Shown here piece by piece: positions 5,977 through 12,801 of a DNA stretch of 19,497 bases (position 1 is the first letter of the stretch; each line of letters begins with the position of its first letter). This DNA comes from JBCCEV01 sp039030125 (GTDB lineage: Bacteria; Pseudomonadota; Gammaproteobacteria; Ga0077536), in contig JBCCEV010000079.1 of assembly GCA_039030125.1 (NCBI GenBank), positions 1 to 19,497 of the forward strand, written 5' to 3'. The notes beneath the pieces are model-generated. The model had not been told where the DNA came from. It did no database searches and worked only from the letters and a program-made list of their open reading frames with translations. Position numbers and translations under genes: made by a program.

Positions 5977-8067
5977 GTGCCGGTGATCAAATCTGCCCCA
6001 CATCTTTTTTCCCGTCCTAAATACTGGGCCGAGTGCTACGGCACGGCGCCGTATTTGCCGATGTCGCGAAGGGAAATGGACACCTTAGGGTGGGATTCGT
6101 GCGACATCATAATTGTCACCGGCGATGCCTATGTTGATCATCCGAGCTTCGGGATGGCCGTTATGGGCCGGTTCTTGGAATCGCAAGGTTTTCGCGTCGG
6201 GATCATTGCACAACCCGATTGGAATGATATTGAGGCTTTTGGTGCCTTGGGTCGGCCCAACCTCTTTTTTGGGGTAACCGCCGGCAACATGGATTCGTTA
6301 ATCAATCGCTACACCGCCGATTTACGCATTCGCAGCGACGACGCGTACACCCCTGGCGGGGAGGCCGGCAGACGGCCTGACCGTTCCGTGATTGTGTATT
6401 CGCAAAAGTGCCGCGAAGCGTTTGTTGACACGCCAATCGTGATCGGCGGTATCGAAGCCAGCCTGCGCCGCATTGCGCAGTATGATTATTGGAGCGATAA
6501 GGTTCGTCGCTCGATCTTGATCGATGCCAACGCCGATATCCTGCTTTATGGAAACGCTGAGCGGGCGATAGCCGATATCGCTTACGAATTGGGGCGCGGC
6601 CGAAAGCTGTCCGATCTCGATTCGATTAGGGGAACGGCAGTGCTGCAAAAATCTTCTCCGAGCGGCTGGACAGAACTCGATTCCACTCGAATTGACTGGC
6701 CGCAGCGCATCGACAAGCTGCCTAACCCGTACGACTACGGGGAGGAGGCATGCGAGAAGGCGCCTGATGCAAAGCCCATCACGGTGATCCCCATGCCCTT
6801 GCAGCGGCAAGTCCGCGGCAAAGACCATCGGGTTTATATTCGCTTACCGTCCTATGAGAAGGTGCGTGGTGACGCCGTGCTTTACGCGCACGCGTCCCGG
6901 GTATTGCATCAAGAGTCCAATCCGCACAACGCACGGCCCTTGATACAGGCCGACGGCGGCCACGAAGTTTGGATCAACCCGCCGCCGATCCCTTTGAGTA
7001 CCGAGGAAATGGACGGGGTTTTTGGATTGCCTTATCAACGTCGACCTCACCCCTCATACGGTGACGCCAATATCCCCGCCTACGACATGATTAAAACGTC
7101 TGTGAACATTATGCGGGGATGTTTTGGGGGCTGTACGTTCTGTTCGATCACGGAACACGAAGGGCGCGTGATTCAAAGCAGAAGTGAGCAATCGATCCTC
7201 GAAGAAATCGAGGACATTCGAAACAAAGTTCCAGGTTTCACCGGGGTAATTTCCGATCTCGGCGGCCCCACTGCGAATATGTACGGGCTCAACTGCAAAG
7301 ATGATCAAATCCAGGCGGCGTGCCGCCGCCTGTCGTGCGTGTATCCCACGATTTGTTCTAATTTGGATACTGATCATTCTCAGACCACGCAGCTTTATCG
7401 AAAGGCCCGCGACTTACCCGGAATCAAACGAATAATGATCGCCTCTGGATTGCGTTATGACCTTGCAGTCGAAGACGAGGAATACGTTAAAGAACTGGTC
7501 ACTCATCACGTGGGTGGATATCTGAAGATTGCTCCCGAGCACAGTGAGAATGGCACACTGAGTTTGATGATGAAGCCCGGCATGGGTAGCTACTACAAAT
7601 TCAAAAAGCTTTTTGAAAAATACTCCAGGCTCGCGGGCAAGAAGCAATATTTAATTCCCTACTTCATCGCTGCGCATCCTGGTTGCACGGATGAAGATAT
7701 GCTTGAGCTCGCTCGCTGGCTTAAAAAGAACAATTTTCGCGTCGATCAGGTGCAAACCTTCTATCCATCGCCGATGGCACTGGCGACAGCGATGTACCAT
7801 TCAGGTCGTAATCCGCTAAAACGCTTAAGTTACAAATCCGAAAAGTTGTACACCGCCAAGAAACTTGAGCAGCGGCGTTTGCACAAGGCATTCTTGCGCT
7901 ATCACGATGAAGCCAACGGCGATACCCTGCGCGAAGCTTTAATTCGAATGGGCCGTCGCCACTTGATTGGCACAGGCAAAGCGCAGCTAGTACCTGCTCA
8001 CAAACAACGTCGCGGCGCCCGTCCTTCCCTCAAGGCCCGCGGCGGCCAATGGTCATCGCGCAACTGA
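5977..8067 (+). CDS. ygiQ: YgiQ family radical SAM protein
   Basis: At 696 residues it is close to the length of E. coli YgiQ. It opens with the conserved YgiQ N-terminal domain (PMSRREMDTLGWDSCDIIIV, GDAYVDHPSFG, GRFLESQGFRVGIIAQPDW). The radical SAM cluster motif CFGGCTFC (C382, C386, C389) binds the 4Fe-4S cluster, and a DUF3362-like C-terminal part rich in Lys/Arg follows. The reaction is unknown; cleavage of S-adenosylmethionine to a 5'-deoxyadenosyl radical is expected. The start is a GTG at 5977 (or GTG 5983), just after an in-frame stop at 5971 and without a clear Shine-Dalgarno; an ATG is absent near the conserved N-terminus. It is transcribed divergently from alkB, across a 91-nt gap. 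Confidence 0.96.
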   Translation: MPVIKSAPHLFSRPKYWAECYGTAPYLPMSRREMDTLGWDSCDIIIVTGDAYVDHPSFGMAVMGRFLESQGFRVGIIAQPDWNDIEAFGALGRPNLFFGVTAGNMDSLINRYTADLRIRSDDAYTPGGEAGRRPDRSVIVYSQKCREAFVDTPIVIGGIEASLRRIAQYDYWSDKVRRSILIDANADILLYGNAERAIADIAYELGRGRKLSDLDSIRGTAVLQKSSPSGWTELDSTRIDWPQRIDKLPNPYDYGEEACEKAPDAKPITVIPMPLQRQVRGKDHRVYIRLPSYEKVRGDAVLYAHASRVLHQESNPHNARPLIQADGGHEVWINPPPIPLSTEEMDGVFGLPYQRRPHPSYGDANIPAYDMIKTSVNIMRGCFGGCTFCSITEHEGRVIQSRSEQSILEEIEDIRNKVPGFTGVISDLGGPTANMYGLNCKDDQIQAACRRLSCVYPTICSNLDTDHSQTTQLYRKARDLPGIKRIMIASGLRYDLAVEDEEYVKELVTHHVGGYLKIAPEHSENGTLSLMMKPGMGSYYKFKKLFEKYSRLAGKKQYLIPYFIAAHPGCTDEDMLELARWLKKNNFRVDQVQTFYPSPMALATAMYHSGRNPLKRLSYKSEKLYTAKKLEQRRLHKAFLRYHDEANGDTLREALIRMGRRHLIGTGKAQLVPAHKQRRGARPSLKARGGQWSSRN

Positions 8068-8086
8068 CGGTGCGCCAAATTCGAAA

Positions 8087-8149
8087 GCGGTAGCGTTTAA
8101 TGCACCCTCGGGGTGTGAGTAACGAAACTCTTGCACAAACGCTTGCCGT
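8087..8149 (+). other. predicted branched RNA structure between ygiQ and the membrane protein gene
   Basis: An outer stem pairs 8088-8098 with 8137-8148: CGGT then AGCGTTT against AAACGCT, one bulged T, then GCCG, with one G-U pair. It encloses two hairpins: CACCC-TCG-GGGTG (8103-8115) and GAGT-AACGAA-ACTC (8117-8130). This makes a three-way junction about 60 nt before the next start codon. There is no T-run directly after it, although a T5 lies at 8161-8165. It could be a structured leader or a processing site. Folding was done by eye. Confidence 0.35.
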
Positions 8150-8207
8150 CACTTCCCCCCTTTTTGGATGATTCCTCCCGCCAAATTGATTGGCGTAAGG
8201 AACAAAC

Positions 8208-8870
8208 ATGAACCAGGTTTCCCGCACCCCGGTCCCGACCCCGCTAAAACTCGGCTTCACAGCTTTCATGATGGTACTGGTCCCCAGCTATTGGGCTTCT
8301 TATGGCCCGACCAATTTCCTGTATTTCTGTGATGTAGCTCTGTTCCTCACGCTGGCCGCGGTGTGGACAAACAACCGCTTACTGGTCAGCGCCGCAGCGG
8401 TAGGCATTGTTCTTCCTCAGATCGTTTGGGTTGCGGACTTTCTAGGGCATTTAGTCGGAGTTCCGCCCCTCGGAATGACTGCCTATATGTTCGATCCGAA
8501 TCTAAAACTGTTCTACCGGGGTTTGTCGCTGTTTCATGGCTGGTTGCCGTTCCTATTGGTTTATCTGGTTTGGAGGCTTGGTTACGACAAGCGCGGCTTC
8601 TTATTGTGGGTTGTTCTTGCTGAGCTCTTGATTATTGTTTGCTATCTGTTCATGCCGCCTCCCACGGGGGCGCCCCGGATCCCTGGTGAAACGAATCCGC
8701 CCGTCAACATCAACTATGTCTATGGACTGAGTGACGCAGGACCGCAGCAATTTATGAATCCCAATCTTTGGGTGGCGCTATTGATGGTCGGCTTGCCGCT
8801 GTTGGTCTACCTGCCAACTCATGCGCTTTTCAAGAAATATCTTCCTGTGCAACAGCGCTACGAGCGCTAA
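8208..8870 (+). CDS. six-TM integral membrane protein of unknown function
   Basis: A 220-residue hydrophobic protein with six likely membrane helices at about 15-33, 37-54, 57-84, 105-124, 129-149 and 186-207. A proline-rich loop separates helices five and six (PPPTGAPRIPGETNPP, 150-165), and the C-terminal tail is basic (KKYLPVQQRYER). Several helices carry Trp, Tyr and His (for example WVADFLGHLVG and LFHGW). No catalytic motif or transporter signature is visible, and I do not recognise the family. The ATG is well supported by AAGGA 9 nt upstream. The gene is followed after 24 nt by the small exported protein and may be co-transcribed with it and the DUF2145 gene. Confidence 0.8.
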   Translation: MNQVSRTPVPTPLKLGFTAFMMVLVPSYWASYGPTNFLYFCDVALFLTLAAVWTNNRLLVSAAAVGIVLPQIVWVADFLGHLVGVPPLGMTAYMFDPNLKLFYRGLSLFHGWLPFLLVYLVWRLGYDKRGFLLWVVLAELLIIVCYLFMPPPTGAPRIPGETNPPVNINYVYGLSDAGPQQFMNPNLWVALLMVGLPLLVYLPTHALFKKYLPVQQRYER

Positions 8871-8894
8871 TAAATTCATTCGAAGGAACACACC

Positions 8895-9176
8895 ATGAAA
8901 CGTTTTTTTTTTGCAGTATCGTTATCGTTTATCGGCGCCATCGCAAACGCGGCTGATGTCTCACAAGCAAGTGCCGAGGGCAGCGCGCTGATATCCGTGG
9001 CGCCGTTGTCGGCCGCCGTGGGGGCGGCGATGGTGGTCTCGGCCGTTGCCGCCGTGCCCGTTGCGGGTTCCGTATCGCTGGTTGACGGTCCCGAGCGATC
9101 GGGATGTACACCAGCGTGCGAAACGGCGCTACCGATAGCCGATGAGATCGTAACGATCCGAAAGCCGGTTGACTAA
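8895..9176 (+). CDS. small exported protein, partner of DUF2145
   Basis: A 93-residue protein with a clear signal peptide (MKRFFFAVSLSFIGAIANA, cleavage after residue 19). An Ala/Val/Ser-rich hydrophobic stretch (about 35-62) follows, and the short polar tail carries two cysteines (C71, C75, in SGCTPACET). It has the size and composition of the exported Ala/Val-rich proteins that precede DUF2145 genes in pseudomonads and relatives, as I recall them. AAGGA lies 8 nt before the ATG. It ends one nucleotide before the GTG start of the DUF2145 gene, implying translational coupling and a joint role in the periplasm. No function is known. Confidence 0.72.
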   Translation: MKRFFFAVSLSFIGAIANAADVSQASAEGSALISVAPLSAAVGAAMVVSAVAAVPVAGSVSLVDGPERSGCTPACETALPIADEIVTIRKPVD

Positions 9177-9177
9177 G

Positions 9178-9966
9178 GTGCGTGGTATTTCGCGCCTGTC
9201 GTTGCTGGTGATCGCCTGGGTGCCGCTATTCGTTTTTGCGGGCAGTCACCAACCCAAACCGTTGTCGATGGACGAATTGGCCAGGCGGGCAACGTTTGCA
9301 AAAAAGGTTGAGATAGCCCTTGCGGAACGCGGCGCCCGGGTTGCTATCGTGGCACGTCGGGGCCGACCGTTAGAGGCCATGCCTGCGGGCATTCGCTATA
9401 CGCATGTTGGTTTTGCCCTTTACTCCAACATCACCACCGCCGATGGGCGGTCCTTGCCTGGCTATGCGTTCTATAACCTTTATCAAAACGGTGATCGCAG
9501 TATTTTGAAAACTGATTATCCCGTGGATTTTTTTAGCACCACTACCCCGAGCCCTGCCGGTGTGCTGATACCGGAGCCAGAATTACAAAGGCGTTTGATC
9601 ACTATCATTACCGGGCCGCTGTATCGCGGGCTCCACCGCTCCGAATATTCCGTGCTCGCAAATCCATATGATCGACGTTTTCAAAACTGTACGGAATTCG
9701 TGATCGACGTGATCACCGCCGCGTTGTACCAAACCGATGATCTAGCGCAGATTAAGGCGAATGAGAGGGCGCACTTCAACGCCCACCGCGTGCGGCTCAG
9801 TCAATTCAAGCTTCGCCTGGGTGTCATTTTTCGCGACGGGATCCGAACCAGCGATCATGACGGGCCGGTATACACAGCAACTTTTCAAAGCATCGAGAAC
9901 TATCTGAAAAAGCATCATGCGCTGCTGGAATCGTTTGAAATGGCTCCTGGCCTGGGATCACTGTGA
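9178..9966 (+). CDS. DUF2145 family exported protein, possible permuted NlpC/P60-like hydrolase
   Basis: A 262-residue protein with an N-terminal hydrophobic export segment (LSLLVIAWVPLFVFAGS). The family-defining features are a His in YTHVGFAL (H76) and a Cys in NCTEFVIDV (C171). His-before-Cys in HVG and NC(S/T)E contexts is the order seen in circularly permuted NlpC/P60 (papain-like) proteins such as YiiX, so a peptidase, amidase or lipid-acting hydrolase is a reasonable guess, not a demonstrated activity. The start is taken as GTG 9178, one base after the preceding stop; an in-frame TTG at 9169 is the alternative. Neither has a Shine-Dalgarno, which fits coupling to the gene before it. 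No terminator was found; the antisense LLM remnant begins right after it. Confidence 0.85.
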   Translation: MRGISRLSLLVIAWVPLFVFAGSHQPKPLSMDELARRATFAKKVEIALAERGARVAIVARRGRPLEAMPAGIRYTHVGFALYSNITTADGRSLPGYAFYNLYQNGDRSILKTDYPVDFFSTTTPSPAGVLIPEPELQRRLITIITGPLYRGLHRSEYSVLANPYDRRFQNCTEFVIDVITAALYQTDDLAQIKANERAHFNAHRVRLSQFKLRLGVIFRDGIRTSDHDGPVYTATFQSIENYLKKHHALLESFEMAPGLGSL

Positions 9967-10244
9967 ACCAACCTGTCAGTGACTTGTGCCATTGCTTGGC
10001 CTGTCTGGCTTCAGGGTCGCGCGTCAGCGATTCCAACCGTGATCCGAGTTGGGCGGCGAGGAACGCGTAACGCCCGATGACGGAGGGTCCATATGCGCTG
10101 AAGTGATGCTCGGCCAACCAAATGGTATCGAGTCCAATGCTCTCCGCAAGCTCGGCCTCCTCAAGGATCCGATTCAGTAAATCCGCCTCGCTCCCGTGTG
10201 AATCAGGGTCATAGGCAGGTAGATGAAAGCTTGCTAAAGCGCAT
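9967..10244 (-). pseudogene. decayed N-terminal piece of an LLM-class flavin monooxygenase
   Basis: On the minus strand an ATG at 10244 has an excellent Shine-Dalgarno (GAGGGG, 10257-10252, 7 nt away) and reads MRFSKLSST before a stop at 10209. From 10228 the next frame reads FHLPAYDPDSHGSEADLLN, then EEAELAESIGLDTIWLAEHH and FSAYG, the characteristic N-terminus of bacterial-luciferase-like monooxygenases. A one-base insertion (or two-base loss) near 10230 therefore separates the start codon from the body. Clear similarity stops near 10088, and the rest of a normal 330-plus-residue enzyme is missing, replaced downstream by the convergent DUF2145 gene. The part from 10087 to 9967 is in the same frame but not recognisable. 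Confidence 0.7.
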
Positions 10245-10301
10245 GGACGTTCCCCTCATCGAGTTGCATAGCGCATGCATGCCTGCCGCTGCCGCCGCGG
10301 T

Positions 10302-10332
10302 CTGCCATGCCCGCAATGATCGCGCATATAAT
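10302..10332 (+). promoter_or_regulatory. candidate promoter for the MBL-fold gene
   Basis: A perfect TATAAT (10327-10332) has CTGCCA 19 nt upstream as a weak -35 (10302-10307). The implied leader is roughly 100 nt before the ATG at 10436. The -35 and spacing are poor, so this is only a candidate. Confidence 0.3.
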
Positions 10333-10435
10333 GCGGTAAGCAGCGCAGTTCATCTGGGCGGCACGCGCTTCGCTGCGGTAATGCCGATGGACGCCGTAAC
10401 ACTAAAAGATGCTGGCGCATCGATTGGGGAGATTC

Positions 10436-11317
10436 ATGAAGGCCATTTTTCGCTATTTGATCTCGTTTGCCGCGCTATTTGCGCTCCACGCGTATGCCGA
10501 ATCTCCCAGCGGTATGAAGCTCTATGTGCTGAACTCGGGGCCGCTAACCTTGCCCGAGGGGATGTTGACGAACCTTAAACCGATGACGCCGCCGATCCAG
10601 GTTCCGGTGGCGATGTTTGTGGTCAAACACCCGCGAGGGAATGTGCTATTCGACACCGGTAATAACGACAAGATCATTGAAGACCCAAGTTACTGGGGCA
10701 AATATTTCGAATCCTTCAAGGTGGTAAATACCCCGGACATTTCGATTGAGGCGCAACTTGGACGTGTCGGTTTGAGCCCTGAAGACATTGATTTCGTGGT
10801 GGTCAGCCACATGCACCTCGATCATGGCGGTAACGTTTGGAAATTTCCCAAATCGACGCTCGTAATTCAACGCGACGAATTGGAGTACGCGTTTTTCCCC
10901 GATGAGCCTTTCGCGGGCGCTTTCATCCCTGGCGATGTGAACCCGCTGCGCTCCGGTTTGGGTGAGACTCAGCCTAACAGCATGAATATGATCCGTTTAA
11001 TGGGTGATCACGATCTGTTCGGTGACGGTTCTGTCATCGTGAAACGGTCGCGGGGGCACACCAAAGGGAGCCAAATGTTATTGGTGCGTTTGCCAAACAC
11101 CGGCTCGGTTATTTTGACCGGCGACTCTGCCTACTTTCGCGACAATGTGTTCAAACGTCAGCTTCCCAACATCGCGCTGGCCTACGACCCACCTGGAATC
11201 ATTCGCGGTTATGACTGGATCATGGAGGTGATGGCACGTGAGGATGCGGATTTCTTCTGCTCGCATGACCCGGATCAATTCAAAACACTGAAGAAGCCGC
11301 CGGAGTTCTACGACTAG
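10436..11317 (+). CDS. exported MBL-fold hydrolase, N-acyl homoserine lactonase type
   Basis: A 293-residue metallo-beta-lactamase-fold protein with a signal peptide (MKAIFRYLISFAALFALHAY, cleavage after A21). It has the zinc-binding motif HMHLDH (125-130), then H208 in GHTKGSQ, D230 in LTGDSA, and H277 in SHDP. The opening MKLYVLNSGPLTLP and the VLFDTGNN segment are typical of the AHL-lactonase branch (AttM/AiiA-like). Those enzymes open the lactone ring of acyl-homoserine lactones; other lactones or esters are possible substrates. Most characterised AHL lactonases are cytoplasmic, so the signal peptide is noteworthy. ATG 10436 is chosen over an in-frame TTG at 10409 because GGGGAG lies just before it and the signal peptide starts there. 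The ABC operon begins 55 nt downstream. Confidence 0.88.
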   Translation: MKAIFRYLISFAALFALHAYAESPSGMKLYVLNSGPLTLPEGMLTNLKPMTPPIQVPVAMFVVKHPRGNVLFDTGNNDKIIEDPSYWGKYFESFKVVNTPDISIEAQLGRVGLSPEDIDFVVVSHMHLDHGGNVWKFPKSTLVIQRDELEYAFFPDEPFAGAFIPGDVNPLRSGLGETQPNSMNMIRLMGDHDLFGDGSVIVKRSRGHTKGSQMLLVRLPNTGSVILTGDSAYFRDNVFKRQLPNIALAYDPPGIIRGYDWIMEVMAREDADFFCSHDPDQFKTLKKPPEFYD

Positions 11318-11352
11318 ACGCGGCGCCAATCGGCTAGAGAACATTGCCGCTG

Positions 11353-11367
11353 GCGTGCGCTGCACGC
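11353..11367 (+). other. GC-rich hairpin just before the ABC ATPase start codon
   Basis: GCGTGC (11353-11358) pairs with GCACGC (11362-11367) around a 3-nt loop. It ends 5 nt before the preferred ATG at 11373, where a ribosome binding site would normally be. No Shine-Dalgarno and no T-run is present. It may limit translation of the operon's first gene. Confidence 0.4.
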
Positions 11368-11372
11368 GCCCT

Positions 11373-12125
11373 ATGTCGGTCCTTAAACTTAACAACGTTT
11401 CCAAGCGCCGGGGCGGAGCTTTGGTGATCGACTGTGTCGATCTGTCGATTGATAGCGGCGAGGTTTTCGGTCTGTTGGGTCCGAACGGCAGCGGCAAAAC
11501 CACGCTGCTGCGACTAATCGCCGGTTACCTGGAAGAGGACACCGGCCAGGTCGAAGTCGACGGCTACCGGGTCGATAAAGATCCACTGCACGCCCGGCGT
11601 GCTATCGGCTACGTCCCGGAGCAGGCGCCCCTGTACCCTGAACTATCGGTTCTTGAAAATTTGTCTTTCGCCGGACGTTTAAGGGGTATCAAGGGCGCCG
11701 CGCTCAAGAATGCGGTTGGGCGGGTGATCGATCAGCTTGAGTTGGCTAGCGTTGCCGATCGCCTTATCGCTCGCTTGTCCAAAGGTTTCCGGCAACGGGT
11801 GGCTTTAGGACAGGCGCTTCTGGCGAAGCCCAAACTCTTGATTCTCGATGAAGCCACAAGTGGCTTAGATCTAGAGCAAGCATTCGTTTTCTACGAGTTG
11901 GTCCGTGACTTTGCAAGCGAAGGCAGCGTGATTTTCAGTTCGCATGTGTTGTCCGAAGTCGAGCGCATCGCGGATCGCGTGGGTTTCTTGGTCGGCGGAC
12001 GCTTGCTTAACATCGAGACGAACAAGCTACTTAACGCAAACAGGCCCAGCAGCCCGTTGGAGAGCGCGTTTCTCGACGCGCTCGCAAGCCAACGAGCGAC
12101 TCAGAATGTCGGCACTGATCCTTAA
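11373..12125 (+). CDS. ABC transporter ATP-binding protein, GldA-like
   Basis: A 250-residue ATPase with all ABC landmarks: Walker A GPNGSGKTT (36-44), Q-loop Q84 in YVPEQAPLYPEL, signature LSKGFRQR (135-142), Walker B LLILDE (155-160) followed by ATSGLD, and H-loop H191 in SSHVLSE. The YVPEQAPLYPELSVLENL stretch is typical of ABC-2 exporters of the GldA/NosF type. It supplies energy for the permease encoded next, with which it overlaps by 20 nt. ATG 11373 is chosen over GTG 11355 because the latter adds a non-conserved MRCTRP leader. Neither has a Shine-Dalgarno. Exported substrate unknown. Confidence 0.95.
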   Translation: MSVLKLNNVSKRRGGALVIDCVDLSIDSGEVFGLLGPNGSGKTTLLRLIAGYLEEDTGQVEVDGYRVDKDPLHARRAIGYVPEQAPLYPELSVLENLSFAGRLRGIKGAALKNAVGRVIDQLELASVADRLIARLSKGFRQRVALGQALLAKPKLLILDEATSGLDLEQAFVFYELVRDFASEGSVIFSSHVLSEVERIADRVGFLVGGRLLNIETNKLLNANRPSSPLESAFLDALASQRATQNVGTDP

Positions 12126-12801
12126 GGAGCTGCGCAGCCTCTTCCGCTCGCCGATCGCCTATATCGTGGTCGCGGTATTCCTAGCCGTATTGGGCTACAC
12201 GTTTTCTTCGGTGCTTTATCTCACGCGGGTGCCGACGTTTGTGCACACGGTTTTTCAATCAGCGAATTTATTGTTGGTGGTCGTGCCAATCTTGACGATG
12301 CGCAGTTTTGCAGAAGAGCGGCGTTCGGCAACCTTTGAGCTGCTGATCACGGCCCCGGTTCCGTCATATCAATTGGTATTGGCCAAGTTCGTTGGCGCGT
12401 ATATCACCGTAGCGGCTCTAATCGGTACAACGGTCGTTTTTCCCTTAACGCTAGCATGGTTGGGCGCGCCAGACTGGGGGCCGATCCTCAGCGGTTACCT
12501 CGGATTATTGGGCTTAAGCTCGGTGCTGGTTGCTATCGGTATTTGCGCGTCCGCAGCTACCACGCACCAAGCAATCGCCGCGGTATCGGCAATCGGGGTC
12601 AGTTTGCTGCTGTGGATGGCGGGGACGCTTGCGGTGCTGCTACCGGATCCATTCGATCACCTGCCTCTGGCGTTGTCCTTGCACGGTCATCTTCGGCCGT
12701 TTGCTACGGGTTTGATCTACCTCTCTGATCTTGGGTTCTTTGTGCTCGCCACGATGATCGCTTTAGTTCTTGCTCACCGTCTCCTCGGTCGTCGACCTTG
12801 A
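12106..12801 (+). CDS. ABC-2 type permease, GldF-like
   Basis: A 231-residue membrane protein opening with LKELRSLFRSPIAYIV, a hallmark of GldF/ABC-2 permeases. The first helix is at about 16-38, then 52-64. The conserved cytoplasmic motif MRSFAEERRSATFELLITAP (65-84) and four further helices follow (about 92-118, 127-150, 157-180, 204-223). It forms the membrane pore for the ATPase encoded just upstream. The start at ATG 12106 lies inside the ATPase gene (20-nt overlap). Its stop TGA overlaps the TTG start of the GldG-like gene in the sequence TTGA, so translation of the three genes is coupled. Substrate unknown. Confidence 0.92.
   Translation: MSALILKELRSLFRSPIAYIVVAVFLAVLGYTFSSVLYLTRVPTFVHTVFQSANLLLVVVPILTMRSFAEERRSATFELLITAPVPSYQLVLAKFVGAYITVAALIGTTVVFPLTLAWLGAPDWGPILSGYLGLLGLSSVLVAIGICASAATTHQAIAAVSAIGVSLLLWMAGTLAVLLPDPFDHLPLALSLHGHLRPFATGLIYLSDLGFFVLATMIALVLAHRLLGRRP

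Noticed and set aside
8169..8197. TGATTC...CGTA upstream of the six-TM protein as an ECF11-like promoter
   Set aside because: The spacer is 19 nt, the -35 is imperfect, and CGTAAGG is part of the Shine-Dalgarno region, too close to the ATG.
8844..8854. CCTGTGCAACA, an 11-base match to the second dyad, upstream of the small exported gene
   Set aside because: It lies inside the coding sequence of the membrane protein (VQQ codons) and lacks the left half of the dyad.
10198..10578. 126-residue plus-strand ORF
   Set aside because: It is antisense to the LLM remnant, overlaps the signal peptide of the MBL gene, and its composition resembles no protein family.
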